A DNA stretch of 64,000 bases from Halalkalibacter alkaliphilus (GCF_023555415.1 NZ_JAKRYL010000003.1:124001-188000), one strand, 5' to 3'; shown: positions 26,058-34,977, counted from the stretch's first letter. Notes: generated from the letters alone by a model not told the origin. Numbers and translations are program-made.

Positions 26058-27431
26058 CGATGCGTCGTTTTTCTTTACGAAAGCCATTCTTTGCCATTTC
26101 CTACCGCGCCATCTCCATAACATTAATAAACCTCGTAGCCATTCATCTAAAGTAAAGGCAATCCATACACCAATTAAACCTAAGCCGAAATAAATTCCTA
26201 AAGTATAGGAAATTGTGACAGAAACACCCCACATTGAAAGAATCCCCATATAGACAGGGAAGCGAACATCACCTGCTGCTCGCAATGAATTTATTACAAC
26301 AAGATTAAACGCTTTTCCGGGTTCTAAAATGATTGTTAGTAATAGTAATAAACTACCTAGACCGATAATTGATTCATTTGAAGTGAATAAGGAGAAGATC
26401 GGTTTACTTAAAAAATAAAAAAGAATAGCCATTGTAGCTGAAACGGTGATGGCTATTTTTAAACTTCTCATACAACGTCTGTAGGCTTCTTCTATTTTGT
26501 TGGCACCGACTTGATGACCGATTATTATTTGAGTACCTTGGCCAATTGCTACTGAGAAAAGTAATATAAACATCATAATGTTTTGTGCATACACTTTCGT
26601 TGTTAAAGCCTCTGTCCCCATTGTTGCAATAAAATAAGTAATCACTAATTGAGATCCGGTATAAGAAAGGTGTTCTCCGGCTGTTGGAATCCCTATCTTC
26701 AACAATGACTGAACCTCAAGCTTTGGAAAAGTACGTAAAAAGGAGAAGGGAAGTTTCCCGTCTAAACGTTTATATAGAAGGTAAAGAAGTATAATGACTC
26801 CTATTGATCGACTGAAAACAGTTGCAATGGCAACACCCGTTACTCCTAAAACAGGGAAACCGAATGCGCCAAAAATTAAAACATAATTACCGAAAATGTT
26901 AACAATATTCATTCCAACAGTGACATACATAGCATCTTTTGTAAAACCATGACTTCGAATAATCGCGCCAATTGTCATTATGAGAGCTTGGACAAAGGCG
27001 AAACCTCCGACGATTCGTAAATAAGTTACAGCGCTATCCATTAATTCTTTTGGCAAGCTCATTAATCGTAAAAATGTCTCACTAAAAAATAGAAGGATAA
27101 TACTTAATAACAGACCAATGACCACATTAGCAGCGAGAGAGACAACGGCAAGCTGACTAGCTTTCTTCTCCTTTTTAGCTCCTAAAAATTGTGCAATTAA
27201 AATACTTGTGCCAGTTGCAATAAATCCAAACATAACGATGATAACAGACATAAGTTGATTGGAAACACCAACAGCTGCTACGGCATCATCAGAATATTGA
27301 CTAAGCATAAGTGTATCGGCATTACCCATAATCATATGAAGCATAATTTCAATAAAAATAGGCCATGTAATGGCAAAAAGTGTTAAATTACGTTTTGTCT
27401 GTTTTGGTTTATTTGTCTCAATAACGTTCAT
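26055..27431 (-). CDS. MATE family efflux transporter
   Basis: A 458-aa multidrug and toxin extrusion exporter with 12 hydrophobic segments in two pseudo-symmetric halves. 'ITWPIFIEIMLHMIMGNADTLMLSQ' and the matching second-half segment 'KIGIPTAGEHLSYTGSQLVITYFI' are typical (quoted in part). It would expel cationic compounds with Na+ or H+. Curiously, AAAGGAG directly abuts the ATG at 27431 with no spacer, while the in-frame ATT four codons in would have a 9-bp spacer. A possible 8-codon leader peptide precedes it in the same frame (27462-27488). The substrate is unknown. Confidence 0.9.
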   Translation of the reverse strand: MNVIETNKPKQTKRNLTLFAITWPIFIEIMLHMIMGNADTLMLSQYSDDAVAAVGVSNQLMSVIIVMFGFIATGTSILIAQFLGAKKEKKASQLAVVSLAANVVIGLLLSIILLFFSETFLRLMSLPKELMDSAVTYLRIVGGFAFVQALIMTIGAIIRSHGFTKDAMYVTVGMNIVNIFGNYVLIFGAFGFPVLGVTGVAIATVFSRSIGVIILLYLLYKRLDGKLPFSFLRTFPKLEVQSLLKIGIPTAGEHLSYTGSQLVITYFIATMGTEALTTKVYAQNIMMFILLFSVAIGQGTQIIIGHQVGANKIEEAYRRCMRSLKIAITVSATMAILFYFLSKPIFSLFTSNESIIGLGSLLLLLTIILEPGKAFNLVVINSLRAAGDVRFPVYMGILSMWGVSVTISYTLGIYFGLGLIGVWIAFTLDEWLRGLLMLWRWRGRKWQRMAFVKKNDAS

Positions 27432-27461
27432 CTCCTTTAGGAAGTTCCCCAGCCGGGTCTA

Positions 27462-27488
27462 TTATAGAGCCTTATGTTCTTTAGGCAT
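27462..27488 (-). CDS. Possible leader peptide upstream of the MATE gene
   Basis: AAGGAG, an 8-bp spacer and ATG open a frame encoding MPKEHKAL, closed by TAA directly followed by TAG. It ends 30 bp before the MATE start and is in the same frame. Its codons overlap two alternative hairpins (GTTCT...AGAAC and GCCT...AGGC). The downstream CTTCC-TAAA-GGAG hairpin would hide the MATE ribosome binding site. This is what a translational-attenuation leader would look like; the sequence is too short to prove coding. Confidence 0.35.
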   Translation of the reverse strand: MPKEHKAL

Positions 27489-27572
27489 CAGAACCACTCC
27501 TTAAAAATCACTTTATACAAAATAAAATAATATTTCGAATTTAAAAACAACATACTAACAATAGTAGATGAA

Positions 27573-27588
27573 GTCAAGCGTTTGCGCA
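27573..27588 (+). promoter_or_regulatory. Upstream MalR-type operator
   Basis: GTCAAGCGTTTGCGCA fits the pattern CAANCGNTTGNNC seen at 27733, 33104, 34962 and 36711. It lies 160 bp upstream of the malE operator, a spacing that would permit looping. Confidence 0.5.
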
Positions 27589-27692
27589 GTTTTGTGCAAC
27601 GAGTTAAAAAATGTCAAATGATTAAACATCTACTTTTTTTAAAAAAAGTATTGTCATTTAAGGATTAGCGTTTTATAATGAAACCAATCAAC

Positions 27693-27706
27693 TGGAACCG
27701 TTTACA
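27693..27706 (+). promoter_or_regulatory. cre site upstream of the malE promoter
   Basis: TGGAACCGTTTACA matches 13 of 14 cre positions, 20 bp before the proposed -35. CcpA could mediate glucose control from here. Confidence 0.5.
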
Positions 27707-27725
27707 ACTAACAGTTCTTTTTTTA

Positions 27726-27756
27726 TTGATAATTGCGCAATCGCTTGCGCTATAAT
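27726..27756 (+). promoter_or_regulatory. malE promoter with embedded MalR-type operator
   Basis: TTGATA (27726-27731), a 19-bp spacer and TATAAT (27751-27756). The spacer is filled by TTGCGCAATCGCTTGCGC (27733-27750), a palindromic LacI-type operator ending exactly at the -10. The spacer is longer than ideal. A bound repressor would exclude RNA polymerase. Confidence 0.65.
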
Positions 27757-27976
27757 GCGAGAAGTTTGCATTTCATTTTATGTTACTTAAATCTATTTGT
27801 TAAACCATGCAATAAGTATCTTATTTTGGTAATGATAAGCAAAAGAGAGCAAACCAGAGAATTCATGATAACCAAAAAACAAAGGAGATTTACCTTAGTG
27901 GGGGGGTGAGAAATCAATTCATAGGTAGTAGCAATTATAATTATGAAATTAATTATTTATAAGGGGGACAAATAAA

Positions 27977-29266
27977 ATGTTCAAAAAAACAAAGTACGTA
28001 ACTGCAGTATTAGCTTTAACTTTAGGTCTGGCTGCTTGTGGGGCGCCTGCTGAGGAAGCTCCGGAAGAGACAGTTGATGAAGGAACAGGTGAAGAAGCGG
28101 TAGATTTTGAGATTGTTCCTGAAGAAGGCGCAGAGCTTTTATTATGGAGCGATGGTGACGAGCAGCTTAAATGGGCTGAACAAATGGCTGAAAAATTTGA
28201 AGCTGAATACGGTGTTCCGGTCCAAGTTGAGGAAGTGAACCAAGAGGATGCACCAGAACGTTTAGCGACTGATGGTCCACAAGGGCTAGCAGGTGACGTA
28301 TTTGCTTCAACTCATGATCGTATTGGACGAGCTATTTCTGCCGGATTAGTTCTTGAAAACTTCTGGCCGGAAGAATATGAAGAAGAGTTTATGGAAGCTG
28401 CTATTACAGCAACATCATTCGACGGAGAGCTATACGGGTATCCATCAGGAATTGAAACGTATGCACTTTATTACAACACAGATTTAGTAGAAGAAGCTCC
28501 TGAGACAATGGACGAATTGTTTGAAGTAGCCAAAGAGTTAACAGAAGGCAACCAGTATGGGTTTATGATGGAGCCTGAAAATCTATACTTCATGTATGCC
28601 TTCTTAGGCGGTTACGGAGGTTATGTTTTTGGTGATGAAGGTACGAATCCAGAAGATATCGGCCTAAATAACGAAGGTGCTGTTCAAGGTACAGAGGAAG
28701 TACTAGTTCGTATGCGTGATGAATTATTGCCTGGATTTGCAAATGAAGATATCACTTATGACGTTCGAACTGCATTATTTGAAGGCGGAGATTTGGCATT
28801 TGATATTAACGGTCCTTGGGCTGTTCGTGGGTACGAGCAAGCAGGTGTTAATTTCAATGTTGCGCCTCTTCCATTACTAGGAAATGGTGAAAACCCAACT
28901 AGTTTCTCGGGTACTCGCGGTTTCTATGTAAATGCATATACAGAGTATCCTGATGCTGCTTCATTATTAGCACAATTTATTACGAACGAAGAAAACTTGT
29001 TAGAGGCTTATGAAATTACTGGTGCACTGCCGCCACGTTTAGCATTAACAGATCATGAAACAATTCAAGATAATGAAATTTCTGTTGGTTTCTTAGAGCA
29101 GGCTACACATGCTGTACCAATGCCAAATATTCCTGAAATGCCTCTTGTTTGGGATCCGGTGGCTGCAGCATTCACAGAAATTTGGAACCAAAATGCTGAT
29201 GTTCAAGAGTCGTTAGATCGAGCAGTTAGAACGATTGAACAAGCAGTTCAAGAGCAACAACAATAA
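27977..29266 (+). CDS. malE: Maltose/maltodextrin ABC transporter substrate-binding lipoprotein
   Basis: A 429-aa CUT1 extracellular solute-binding lipoprotein. The lipobox LAAC gives Cys21, and a strikingly acidic linker (EEAPEETVDEGTGEEA) follows, as often seen on the outside of alkaliphiles. The core has the MalE-like blocks 'LLLWSDGDEQ', 'DVFASTHDRIGRAISAGLV', 'YGYPSGIETYALYYNTD' and 'AFDINGPWAVRGYEQAG'. The start at 27977 follows AAGGGGGACAAATAAA. It heads malE-malF-malG-microprotein and is followed by a MalR-type regulator and alpha-glucosidases, so maltodextrin is the likely substrate. No ATPase is in the operon; MsmX at 47216 probably supplies it. Confidence 0.9.
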   Translation: MFKKTKYVTAVLALTLGLAACGAPAEEAPEETVDEGTGEEAVDFEIVPEEGAELLLWSDGDEQLKWAEQMAEKFEAEYGVPVQVEEVNQEDAPERLATDGPQGLAGDVFASTHDRIGRAISAGLVLENFWPEEYEEEFMEAAITATSFDGELYGYPSGIETYALYYNTDLVEEAPETMDELFEVAKELTEGNQYGFMMEPENLYFMYAFLGGYGGYVFGDEGTNPEDIGLNNEGAVQGTEEVLVRMRDELLPGFANEDITYDVRTALFEGGDLAFDINGPWAVRGYEQAGVNFNVAPLPLLGNGENPTSFSGTRGFYVNAYTEYPDAASLLAQFITNEENLLEAYEITGALPPRLALTDHETIQDNEISVGFLEQATHAVPMPNIPEMPLVWDPVAAAFTEIWNQNADVQESLDRAVRTIEQAVQEQQQ

Positions 29267-29275
29267 ACATCATTG

Positions 29276-29335
29276 AATGGATCAGTGAGTGTGGTATATA
29301 GGAATCCCCCTAAACCACCTCACTGAAGATCCATT
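29276..29335 (+). other. Large intercistronic hairpin between malE and malF
   Basis: AATGGATCAGTGAG at 29276 pairs with CTCACTGAAGATCCATT ending at 29335 with one bulge, and GTGG/CCAC extends it inwards. No U-run follows. Like the hairpin at 8421, it probably stabilises or limits read-through after the binding-protein gene. Confidence 0.65.
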
Positions 29336-29375
29336 ATTTAGAAAATATTAGTTAACAATTGAAGGGGGAATTATT

Positions 29376-30707
29376 GTGTCTATGAATGCACAAACTCAAG
29401 CGTCGCATAAAGGTAAAAGTTACAGCAAAACCGCAGCTTTGCTGTCTGTTCTCTTTATGGGACTTGGTCAAATATATAACAAGCAATATTGGAAAGGGAT
29501 AGCATGGGCTTTATTAGAGCTTATTGTCCTAATTTTCTATGTGAAACCGATCATAAATGGTTTACATGGTTTAATTACGTTAGGTGAGACACCTCAGGTT
29601 AGAGAAAGAGGGCGTATTGTTGATCCTGGTGACCATTCAATCTTACTGATGGCTGAAGGACTTATGATGCTAATTGTACTTTTAGCTATTTTGGGGCTTT
29701 ACTATTTAAGTGTTCGTGACGCTTATCTTGTTGGAAAGCTTCGTGAGTTTGGACAGAAAGTACCGAACTTTAGAGAAACGATTCGCAATGTATGGGACAA
29801 TGGGTATGCATACATTTTAATTACGCCAACTGCAATTTGTATGTTGTTATTAACCGTTTTTCCACTTGTCTTTACTGCCTTAATTGCGTTTACTAATTTC
29901 TCGTCGCCCAACTATTTGCCTCCAAGGGCTTTAGTTGATTGGGTCGGAATTGAGCAATTTATTCGCTTATTTACAATGGAATCTTGGAGAGGTACGTTCC
30001 TTGGAGTTTTCTCATGGACTATTATCTGGGCAGTACTATCGACTTTACTCGTTGTGTTTGCCGGATTATTTGTAGCTGTTGTTTTATCACAAAAGGTCGT
30101 GAAATATACGAAGTTTTGGAGAAATATCTATATTATACCATGGGCAGTTCCTGGATTTGTCAGTATTTTAATCTTTAGAAATATGTACAATGGGCAGTTT
30201 GGAGTTATTAATCAAATGTTACAGTCTGTTGGCTTGAATCCAATTCCTTGGTTATCCGATCCGATGTGGGCTAAAGTAGCGGTATTACTAACAAACCTCT
30301 GGTTAGGATTTCCTTTTTGGATGGCTTTGTTTACAGCAGTACTTACAACTATTAGTAAAGAGTTATATGAAGCTGCAGAAGTCGATGGAGCGACTATTGT
30401 TCAACAATTTCGCAATATAACATTCCCAATTGTTATGGTTGCTGCTGTTCCGTTAATGGTCTTTACGTTTGCGTTTAACTTTAATCAGTTAACATTTATC
30501 TACTTAATGACAGAAGGTGGACCAACAAACGCAAATTATAACTATGCAGGTCATACCGATATCTTATTATCATGGATCTTCAAAATGACACTAGATAATG
30601 GTCAATATGCGATAGCTTCTGCAGTTGCCTTAGTCGTCTTCTTGATCATTGCTGGGTTTGCGTATTTCAACTTGCGAAATACAAAATCCATGAAAGGGGA
30701 TGTGTGA
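29376..30707 (+). CDS. malF: Maltodextrin ABC transporter permease, MalF type
   Basis: A 443-aa CUT1 permease. An N-terminal extension contains a hydrophobic pair (about residues 15-45 and 80-110) of the TM2-domain kind, 'GLGQIYNKQYWKGI'. The permease core follows with the EAA loop 'ELYEAAEVDGATIVQQFRNITFPIV' (quoted in part) that contacts the ATPase, and 'YLMTEGGPTNANYNY'. The start is GTG at 29376, 6 bp after AAGGGGGA; an ATG two codons later is the alternative. It pairs with malG 6 bp downstream. Confidence 0.91.
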   Translation: MSMNAQTQASHKGKSYSKTAALLSVLFMGLGQIYNKQYWKGIAWALLELIVLIFYVKPIINGLHGLITLGETPQVRERGRIVDPGDHSILLMAEGLMMLIVLLAILGLYYLSVRDAYLVGKLREFGQKVPNFRETIRNVWDNGYAYILITPTAICMLLLTVFPLVFTALIAFTNFSSPNYLPPRALVDWVGIEQFIRLFTMESWRGTFLGVFSWTIIWAVLSTLLVVFAGLFVAVVLSQKVVKYTKFWRNIYIIPWAVPGFVSILIFRNMYNGQFGVINQMLQSVGLNPIPWLSDPMWAKVAVLLTNLWLGFPFWMALFTAVLTTISKELYEAAEVDGATIVQQFRNITFPIVMVAAVPLMVFTFAFNFNQLTFIYLMTEGGPTNANYNYAGHTDILLSWIFKMTLDNGQYAIASAVALVVFLIIAGFAYFNLRNTKSMKGDV

Positions 30708-30713
30708 TAAATT

Positions 30714-31559
30714 ATGCTTAGTACTAAAGCGAAACGCACAATAAATTACATTATAGTCTATAGTATTTTGATTTTGTTAGCGATTATTTGCTTATTTCCT
30801 GTCTATTTCATTTTCATTGGTTCTGTGAATCCAGGTTCATCCTTGCACTCTTCGCAAATCTTTCCGAGTCCTGCTGATTGGAACTGGGGGCATTACCGAG
30901 CTTTATTTGAAGAACATAATTACGTAACTTGGTATAAAAACACAATGTTTATTGCCGTATCCAATATGCTTATTTCAACATTGTTTGGTGTGTTTTCTGG
31001 CTATGCCTTTTCGAAGTTTAGGTTTAAAGGGAAGAAGCAAGGTTTGATGGCCATTATTATTTTGCAAATGTTCCCGACGATTATGGGGATGATTGCGATT
31101 TATACGTTGCTTGGAGCTTTCAACCTTTTGGATACGCACCTTGGCTACATTTTAGTATTAGCAGCAGGAAGTGTCGCTTTTAATACATGGATTGTAAAAG
31201 GATTTTTTGACGGGATTCCAAATAGCTTAATGGAAGCAGCGCGAATTGACGGAGCTACAAATTCAGAAACGTTCTTTAAGATCATGCTTCCATTAGCTAT
31301 GCCAATTATTACATTTGTTGCATTTAATAGTTTTATTGCAGCAAGTATGGATTTTATCATGGCTGAAGTAATTCTGAGATCTAGTAGCAATTGGACTTTA
31401 GCTCAAGGGTTGTTTACGTTAGTATCAGGGCAAGCGAATAACAACTTTACGGTGTTCGCAGCTGGAGCTGTGCTCATTTCAATCCCACTTATGGTATTAT
31501 TCTTTGTTTTCCAACGATATATCGTAGAAGGAATGACAGCTGGAGCAGAGAAAGGATAA
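30714..31559 (+). CDS. malG: Maltodextrin ABC transporter permease, MalG type
   Basis: A 281-aa CUT1 permease with six membrane segments and the EAA loop 'NSLMEAARIDGATNSETFFKIMLP' (a partial quotation of the block near residues 170-195). Conserved 'FSGYAFSKFRFKGKK' precedes it and 'QRYIVEGMTAGAEKG' ends the protein, as in other MalG proteins. It begins 6 bp after malF. The stop is followed within 25 bp by a small membrane-protein gene. Confidence 0.92.
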   Translation: MLSTKAKRTINYIIVYSILILLAIICLFPVYFIFIGSVNPGSSLHSSQIFPSPADWNWGHYRALFEEHNYVTWYKNTMFIAVSNMLISTLFGVFSGYAFSKFRFKGKKQGLMAIIILQMFPTIMGMIAIYTLLGAFNLLDTHLGYILVLAAGSVAFNTWIVKGFFDGIPNSLMEAARIDGATNSETFFKIMLPLAMPIITFVAFNSFIAASMDFIMAEVILRSSSNWTLAQGLFTLVSGQANNNFTVFAAGAVLISIPLMVLFFVFQRYIVEGMTAGAEKG

Positions 31560-31584
31560 CGCTTCGCTAGGAAGGTGATTCTCA

Positions 31585-31686
31585 TTGTTCGGGAAGTATA
31601 AAGTATTATCAATTATATTAATATTGCTAGCCGTAGGCATGTTTTTATACTCTGCATTGTTACTTTGGATTGTAACAACAACATAG
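31585..31686 (+). CDS. 33-aa single-span membrane microprotein at the end of the mal operon
   Basis: GGAAGGTG with a 7-bp spacer precedes a TTG codon opening MFGKYKVLSI-ILILLAVGMF-LYSALLLWIVTTT. This is a Lys-flanked hydrophobic helix of about 22 residues followed by a short Thr tail. It starts 25 bp after malG and ends just before the operon terminator, so it is clearly inside the transcript. I do not recognise it. A small regulatory or assembly subunit of the MalFG permease is the obvious hypothesis. The only evidence for coding is position, ribosome binding site and composition. Confidence 0.65.
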   Translation: MFGKYKVLSIILILLAVGMFLYSALLLWIVTTT

Positions 31687-31703
31687 AGTCACCATATACA
31701 ATG

Positions 31704-31755
31704 GGGCATTATCTGTCTATATCTGGATAAGATAATGCCCTGTTCAATTATTTTT
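31704..31755 (+). terminator. Terminator of the malEFG operon
   Basis: GGGCATTATCT (31704-31714) pairs with AGATAATGCCC (31730-31740), followed by TGTTCAATTATTTTTT. Confidence 0.75.
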
Positions 31756-31830
31756 TGATATCAATGGATTGTCTAAAGGGTATGTAAGCGCTAGAATAAA
31801 AGAAACAAAAGGAGTGGGAGGTGGATACCG

Positions 31831-32847
31831 ATGGCGGTCACCATTAAGGATGTCGCTAAGCGGGCTAACGTAGCACCGTCGACGGTATCTCGAGTTATTG
31901 CAAATAGCTCGCGTATTAGTGAAAAAACGAAAGAACGAGTAAGAGAAGCAATGAAGGAATTAGGGTACCATCCCAACTTTAATGCTAGAAGTCTAGCTAA
32001 TAAAAGTACGAATACGTTAGGGGTTGTTATGCCAAATTCTGCAAAAATTGCGTTTCAAAATCCGTTCTTCCCAGAGGTTATTCGGGGAATTAGTACAAAG
32101 GCTTATCAAGAAGGATATGGGCTATATTTATCAACGGGTCAAACGGAAGCAGAGATTCTTGAAGAAGTAAAGCAAATGGTTTATGGGGGCCGAGTAGATG
32201 GAATCGTACTCCTTTATTCAAGAGTGAATGATAAGGTTATGCCGTTTCTTATCGAACAGGACTTTCCGTTTGTGTTAATAGGAAGACCCTACAATATTAA
32301 TGAAAATGAAGTTACATTTGTGAATAATGACAATTTTAAAGCAGCAAAAACGGTAACTGAATATTTAATGTTATTAGGCCACGAAAGAATAGGGTTTATT
32401 GGTGGAAATCTAGATTATGTTGTGACAATTGACCATATGAAAGGATATAAACAAGCGTTAACTAATGCTCATATCCCGTTAAGGCAAGATTATATTGTCC
32501 ACCACGAGGAAGTCAAAGAAGGTGGGCAAGATGCAGTTATTGAACTCATGTCCATTGAAGAGCGACCGACAGCACTTATCGTTGCAGACGATATTATGAC
32601 TTTTGGAGTACTTAGAATGCTTGCAGATATGAATGTTCATGTTCCAAGAGACATCTCTATTGTCAGTTTCAATAATGTCATGATCTCTGAACTATCTTCG
32701 CCAAAGATGACAACGGTCGATATTCATATTTATGAATTAGGATTTGAAGCGACAAAATGCTTAATTAATAAAATAAAAGAACCAGATATTGGCGAAAGAA
32801 AAGTCATTGTTCCGCATAGACTAATTAAAAGAGAATCTTGTAAATAA
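31831..32847 (+). CDS. LacI-family regulator, MalR type
   Basis: A 338-aa LacI/GalR repressor beginning 'MAVTIKDVAKRANVAPSTVSRVIANS', with the hinge 'NARSLANKSTNTLGVVMP' and a core containing 'NPFFPEVIRGISTKAYQEGY' and 'LGHERIGFIGG'. It resembles MalR of Staphylococcus/Listeria. ATG at 31831 follows GGAGGTGG. It sits between the maltodextrin importer and the alpha-glucosidase genes. Five GCAANCGNTTGC-like sites around these genes (27573, 27733, 33104, 34962, 36711) are the likely targets. Confidence 0.9.
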   Translation: MAVTIKDVAKRANVAPSTVSRVIANSSRISEKTKERVREAMKELGYHPNFNARSLANKSTNTLGVVMPNSAKIAFQNPFFPEVIRGISTKAYQEGYGLYLSTGQTEAEILEEVKQMVYGGRVDGIVLLYSRVNDKVMPFLIEQDFPFVLIGRPYNINENEVTFVNNDNFKAAKTVTEYLMLLGHERIGFIGGNLDYVVTIDHMKGYKQALTNAHIPLRQDYIVHHEEVKEGGQDAVIELMSIEERPTALIVADDIMTFGVLRMLADMNVHVPRDISIVSFNNVMISELSSPKMTTVDIHIYELGFEATKCLINKIKEPDIGERKVIVPHRLIKRESCK

Positions 32848-33147
32848 AATGAACGAGTTATCCAAATTCTGGCCTAAAAGTGAATTATTCCAATAGGAGA
32901 AGGGGGATACTTTGAATAGAGCTTAGTGGAAAAAGCAATTTGTACTAAGTGTACGGGAGGAGTTTTTACGCACAGATGGGCATGGGGATTAGTGTAGATT
33001 CCCATCTTCCATCGGTTCGGCTTTTTCCATGACTTTAATATTACTCAGACCTCAAGAGCGATGAAAAAGGAAAGATCATACAAGGTTATGAGTATGTACA
33101 TCAATGCAAGCGATTGCATGAAATTAATGATTTTAGGGGGAGAAAAA
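32848..33147 (+). other. Gap upstream of the first alpha-glucosidase
   Basis: 300 bp. It holds a weak hairpin (GATGGG ... CCCATC, about 32973-33008) that may end the regulator transcript, and the MalR-type operator at 33104. In-frame ATGs from 33061 belong to the glucosidase frame but lack a binding site. Confidence 0.4.
33104..33119 (+). promoter_or_regulatory. MalR-type operator before malL copy 1
   Basis: ATGCAAGCGATTGCAT has perfect 6-bp arms around GCGA and lies 28 bp before the ATG at 33148. Confidence 0.65.
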
Positions 33148-34806
33148 ATGAAAAAAACATGGTGGAAAGAAGCAGTTGCATATCAAATTTATCCTCGCAG
33201 CTTTATGGATTCAAATGGCGACGGAATTGGTGATATCCAAGGAGTTATTTCAAAACTTGATTATATAAAAGATCTCGGGATTGATGTTATTTGGATTTGT
33301 CCGATCTTTAAATCTCCGAATGATGATAATGGATACGATATAAGTGATTATCAAGATATCATGGAAGACTTTGGAACAATGGAAGATTTTGATCAGCTTC
33401 TCGACGAAGTCCACAATCGAGGGATGAAGTTAATATTGGATCTTGTTATTAATCATACTTCGGATGAGCACCCTTGGTTTGTTGAATCTCGTTCCTCTAA
33501 AGACAATCCATATCGTGATTATTACATTTGGGATCCTGGAAAGAATGGAAAAGAGCCGAACAATTGGGAATCAATCTTTGGTGGTTCCGCTTGGGAATAT
33601 GATGAGAAAACAAAAGAATATTTTATGCACGTTTTCTCTCGCAAGCAGCCTGATTTAAACTGGGAAAATCCAAAAGTTCGTCATGATTTATATGCTATGG
33701 TTAATTGGTGGTTAGATAAGGGAATTGATGGATTTCGGGTTGATGCAATTTCTCATATTAAGAAATTAGAAGGATTTCCTGACTTGCCAAATCCGAAGAA
33801 TAAGAAATATGTACCTTCTCTTGAGGGTCATATGAATCAAGAGGGGATTCATGTTTTTCTAGAAGAATTGAAAAACGAAACGTTTAATAAATATGATATT
33901 ATGACCGTTGGTGAAGCCAACGGAGTAAAGGTCGATCAAGCAGAAGAGTGGGTAGGAGAAGACAGCGGTTGTTTTAATATGATTTTCCAATTTGAACACT
34001 TAGATCTCTGGGGGAAAAGTACAGAGGGAGGTCTAGATTTACCTGCTTTAAAAGAAACGTTGACAAGATGGCAAAAAGGTCTTGAAGGCATGGGGTGGAA
34101 TGCTCTGTTTTTAGAAAATCACGATCAACCACGATCGGTATCAACATGGGGGGACAGCGAAAAATACCGTGATAAATCAGCTAAAGCATTAGCGACAATG
34201 TATTTTTTGATGCAAGGAACTCCATTTATTTATCAAGGGCAAGAGATCGGCATGACGAACGTTAAGTTTGATTCGATTGAGGATTATAATGATGTCGCTA
34301 TTAAAAATCTCTATCGAAATGAAAGAGAAGAAGGAAAAAGCCATGAAGAGATTATGGAAGTGATTTGGAAAAACGGCCGAGATAATTCAAGAACTCCTAT
34401 GCAGTGGAATGATCAAGAAAATTCAGGTTTTACAACGGGAACACCATGGTTAAAAGTGAATCCAAATTACAAGACAATTAATGTGCAACAATCGATTGGT
34501 GATTCGCATTCAATTTATCATTACTATAAGAACCTTATTCAACTGCGTAAAGAAAATGATGTGTTAATATATGGAGAATATGATTTAGTTTTAGAAGATC
34601 ATGAGCACGTATATGCCTATACAAGAACGTTAGACAACGAATATGTGTTAGTAATTGCAAACTTATTTGCCGAAAAAACTACGCTTGAATTACCAGACAT
34701 TGCACTGGAGATAAAGCTAAGCAATTATGAAGTAAAGACAGACGTGAGTGCACGAGAAATTGAATTACAACCATATGAAGCAAGAGTATATAAAGGAAGA
34801 TTATAA
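33148..34806 (+). CDS. malL: GH13 alpha-glucosidase / oligo-1,6-glucosidase, copy 1
   Basis: A 552-aa cytoplasmic GH13 enzyme that hydrolyses maltose, isomaltose and short oligomers. The four family regions are intact: 'DLVINHTSDEH', 'GFRVDAISH' with nucleophile Asp199, 'MTVGEANG' with acid/base Glu256, and 'FLENHDQPR' with Asp326. I use the ATG at 33148, preceded by AGGGGGAGAAAAA; upstream in-frame ATGs overlap the operator at 33104. A second copy at 35025 is over 80% identical. Specificity between alpha-1,4 and alpha-1,6 bonds cannot be read with certainty. Confidence 0.93.
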   Translation: MKKTWWKEAVAYQIYPRSFMDSNGDGIGDIQGVISKLDYIKDLGIDVIWICPIFKSPNDDNGYDISDYQDIMEDFGTMEDFDQLLDEVHNRGMKLILDLVINHTSDEHPWFVESRSSKDNPYRDYYIWDPGKNGKEPNNWESIFGGSAWEYDEKTKEYFMHVFSRKQPDLNWENPKVRHDLYAMVNWWLDKGIDGFRVDAISHIKKLEGFPDLPNPKNKKYVPSLEGHMNQEGIHVFLEELKNETFNKYDIMTVGEANGVKVDQAEEWVGEDSGCFNMIFQFEHLDLWGKSTEGGLDLPALKETLTRWQKGLEGMGWNALFLENHDQPRSVSTWGDSEKYRDKSAKALATMYFLMQGTPFIYQGQEIGMTNVKFDSIEDYNDVAIKNLYRNEREEGKSHEEIMEVIWKNGRDNSRTPMQWNDQENSGFTTGTPWLKVNPNYKTINVQQSIGDSHSIYHYYKNLIQLRKENDVLIYGEYDLVLEDHEHVYAYTRTLDNEYVLVIANLFAEKTTLELPDIALEIKLSNYEVKTDVSAREIELQPYEARVYKGRL

Positions 34807-34823
34807 CAGATAAACTTAAATAG

Positions 34824-34893
34824 AGAGGTTGTCTCCAAATCAAGTCTTAGCCTATAGGTAGGACAGATTCTGTGAGATGACCTCTTATTTTTT
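34824..34893 (+). terminator. Terminator after malL copy 1
   Basis: AGAGGTTGTCTC (34824-34835) pairs with GAGATGACCTCT (34874-34885) using two G-U pairs, followed by TATTTTTTAT. A 38-nt loop is unusual. Confidence 0.7.
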
Positions 34894-34961
34894 ATCCCTT
34901 GCCTGCTGATTATTTAATATAAAATGACGGCTAAATAAATATAAAACAAGAATAAAATTTA

Positions 34962-34977
34962 ATGCAATCGGTTGCGC
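34962..34977 (+). promoter_or_regulatory. MalR-type operator before malL copy 2
   Basis: ATGCAATCGGTTGCGC, an imperfect palindrome with the CAANCGNTTG core, 47 bp before the ATG at 35025. Confidence 0.6.

Larger units (their letters stand above)
27489..27976 (+). promoter_or_regulatory. malE control region
   Basis: About 490 bp without a gene between the divergent MATE and malE genes. It holds two MalR-type operators (27573, 27733), a cre-like site (27693), and a promoter whose -10 touches the second operator. The roughly 210-bp leader before malE shows no clear structure. Confidence 0.55.

Noticed and set aside
27431-27530. Known riboswitch (preQ1 or guanidine type) before the MATE gene
   Set aside because: The short stems do not match the conserved loops of those classes; a leader peptide explains the layout better.
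27906-27962. Short GTG frame in the malE leader
   Set aside because: The G-run is directly on top of the GTG, leaving no spacer, and the product has no recognisable character.
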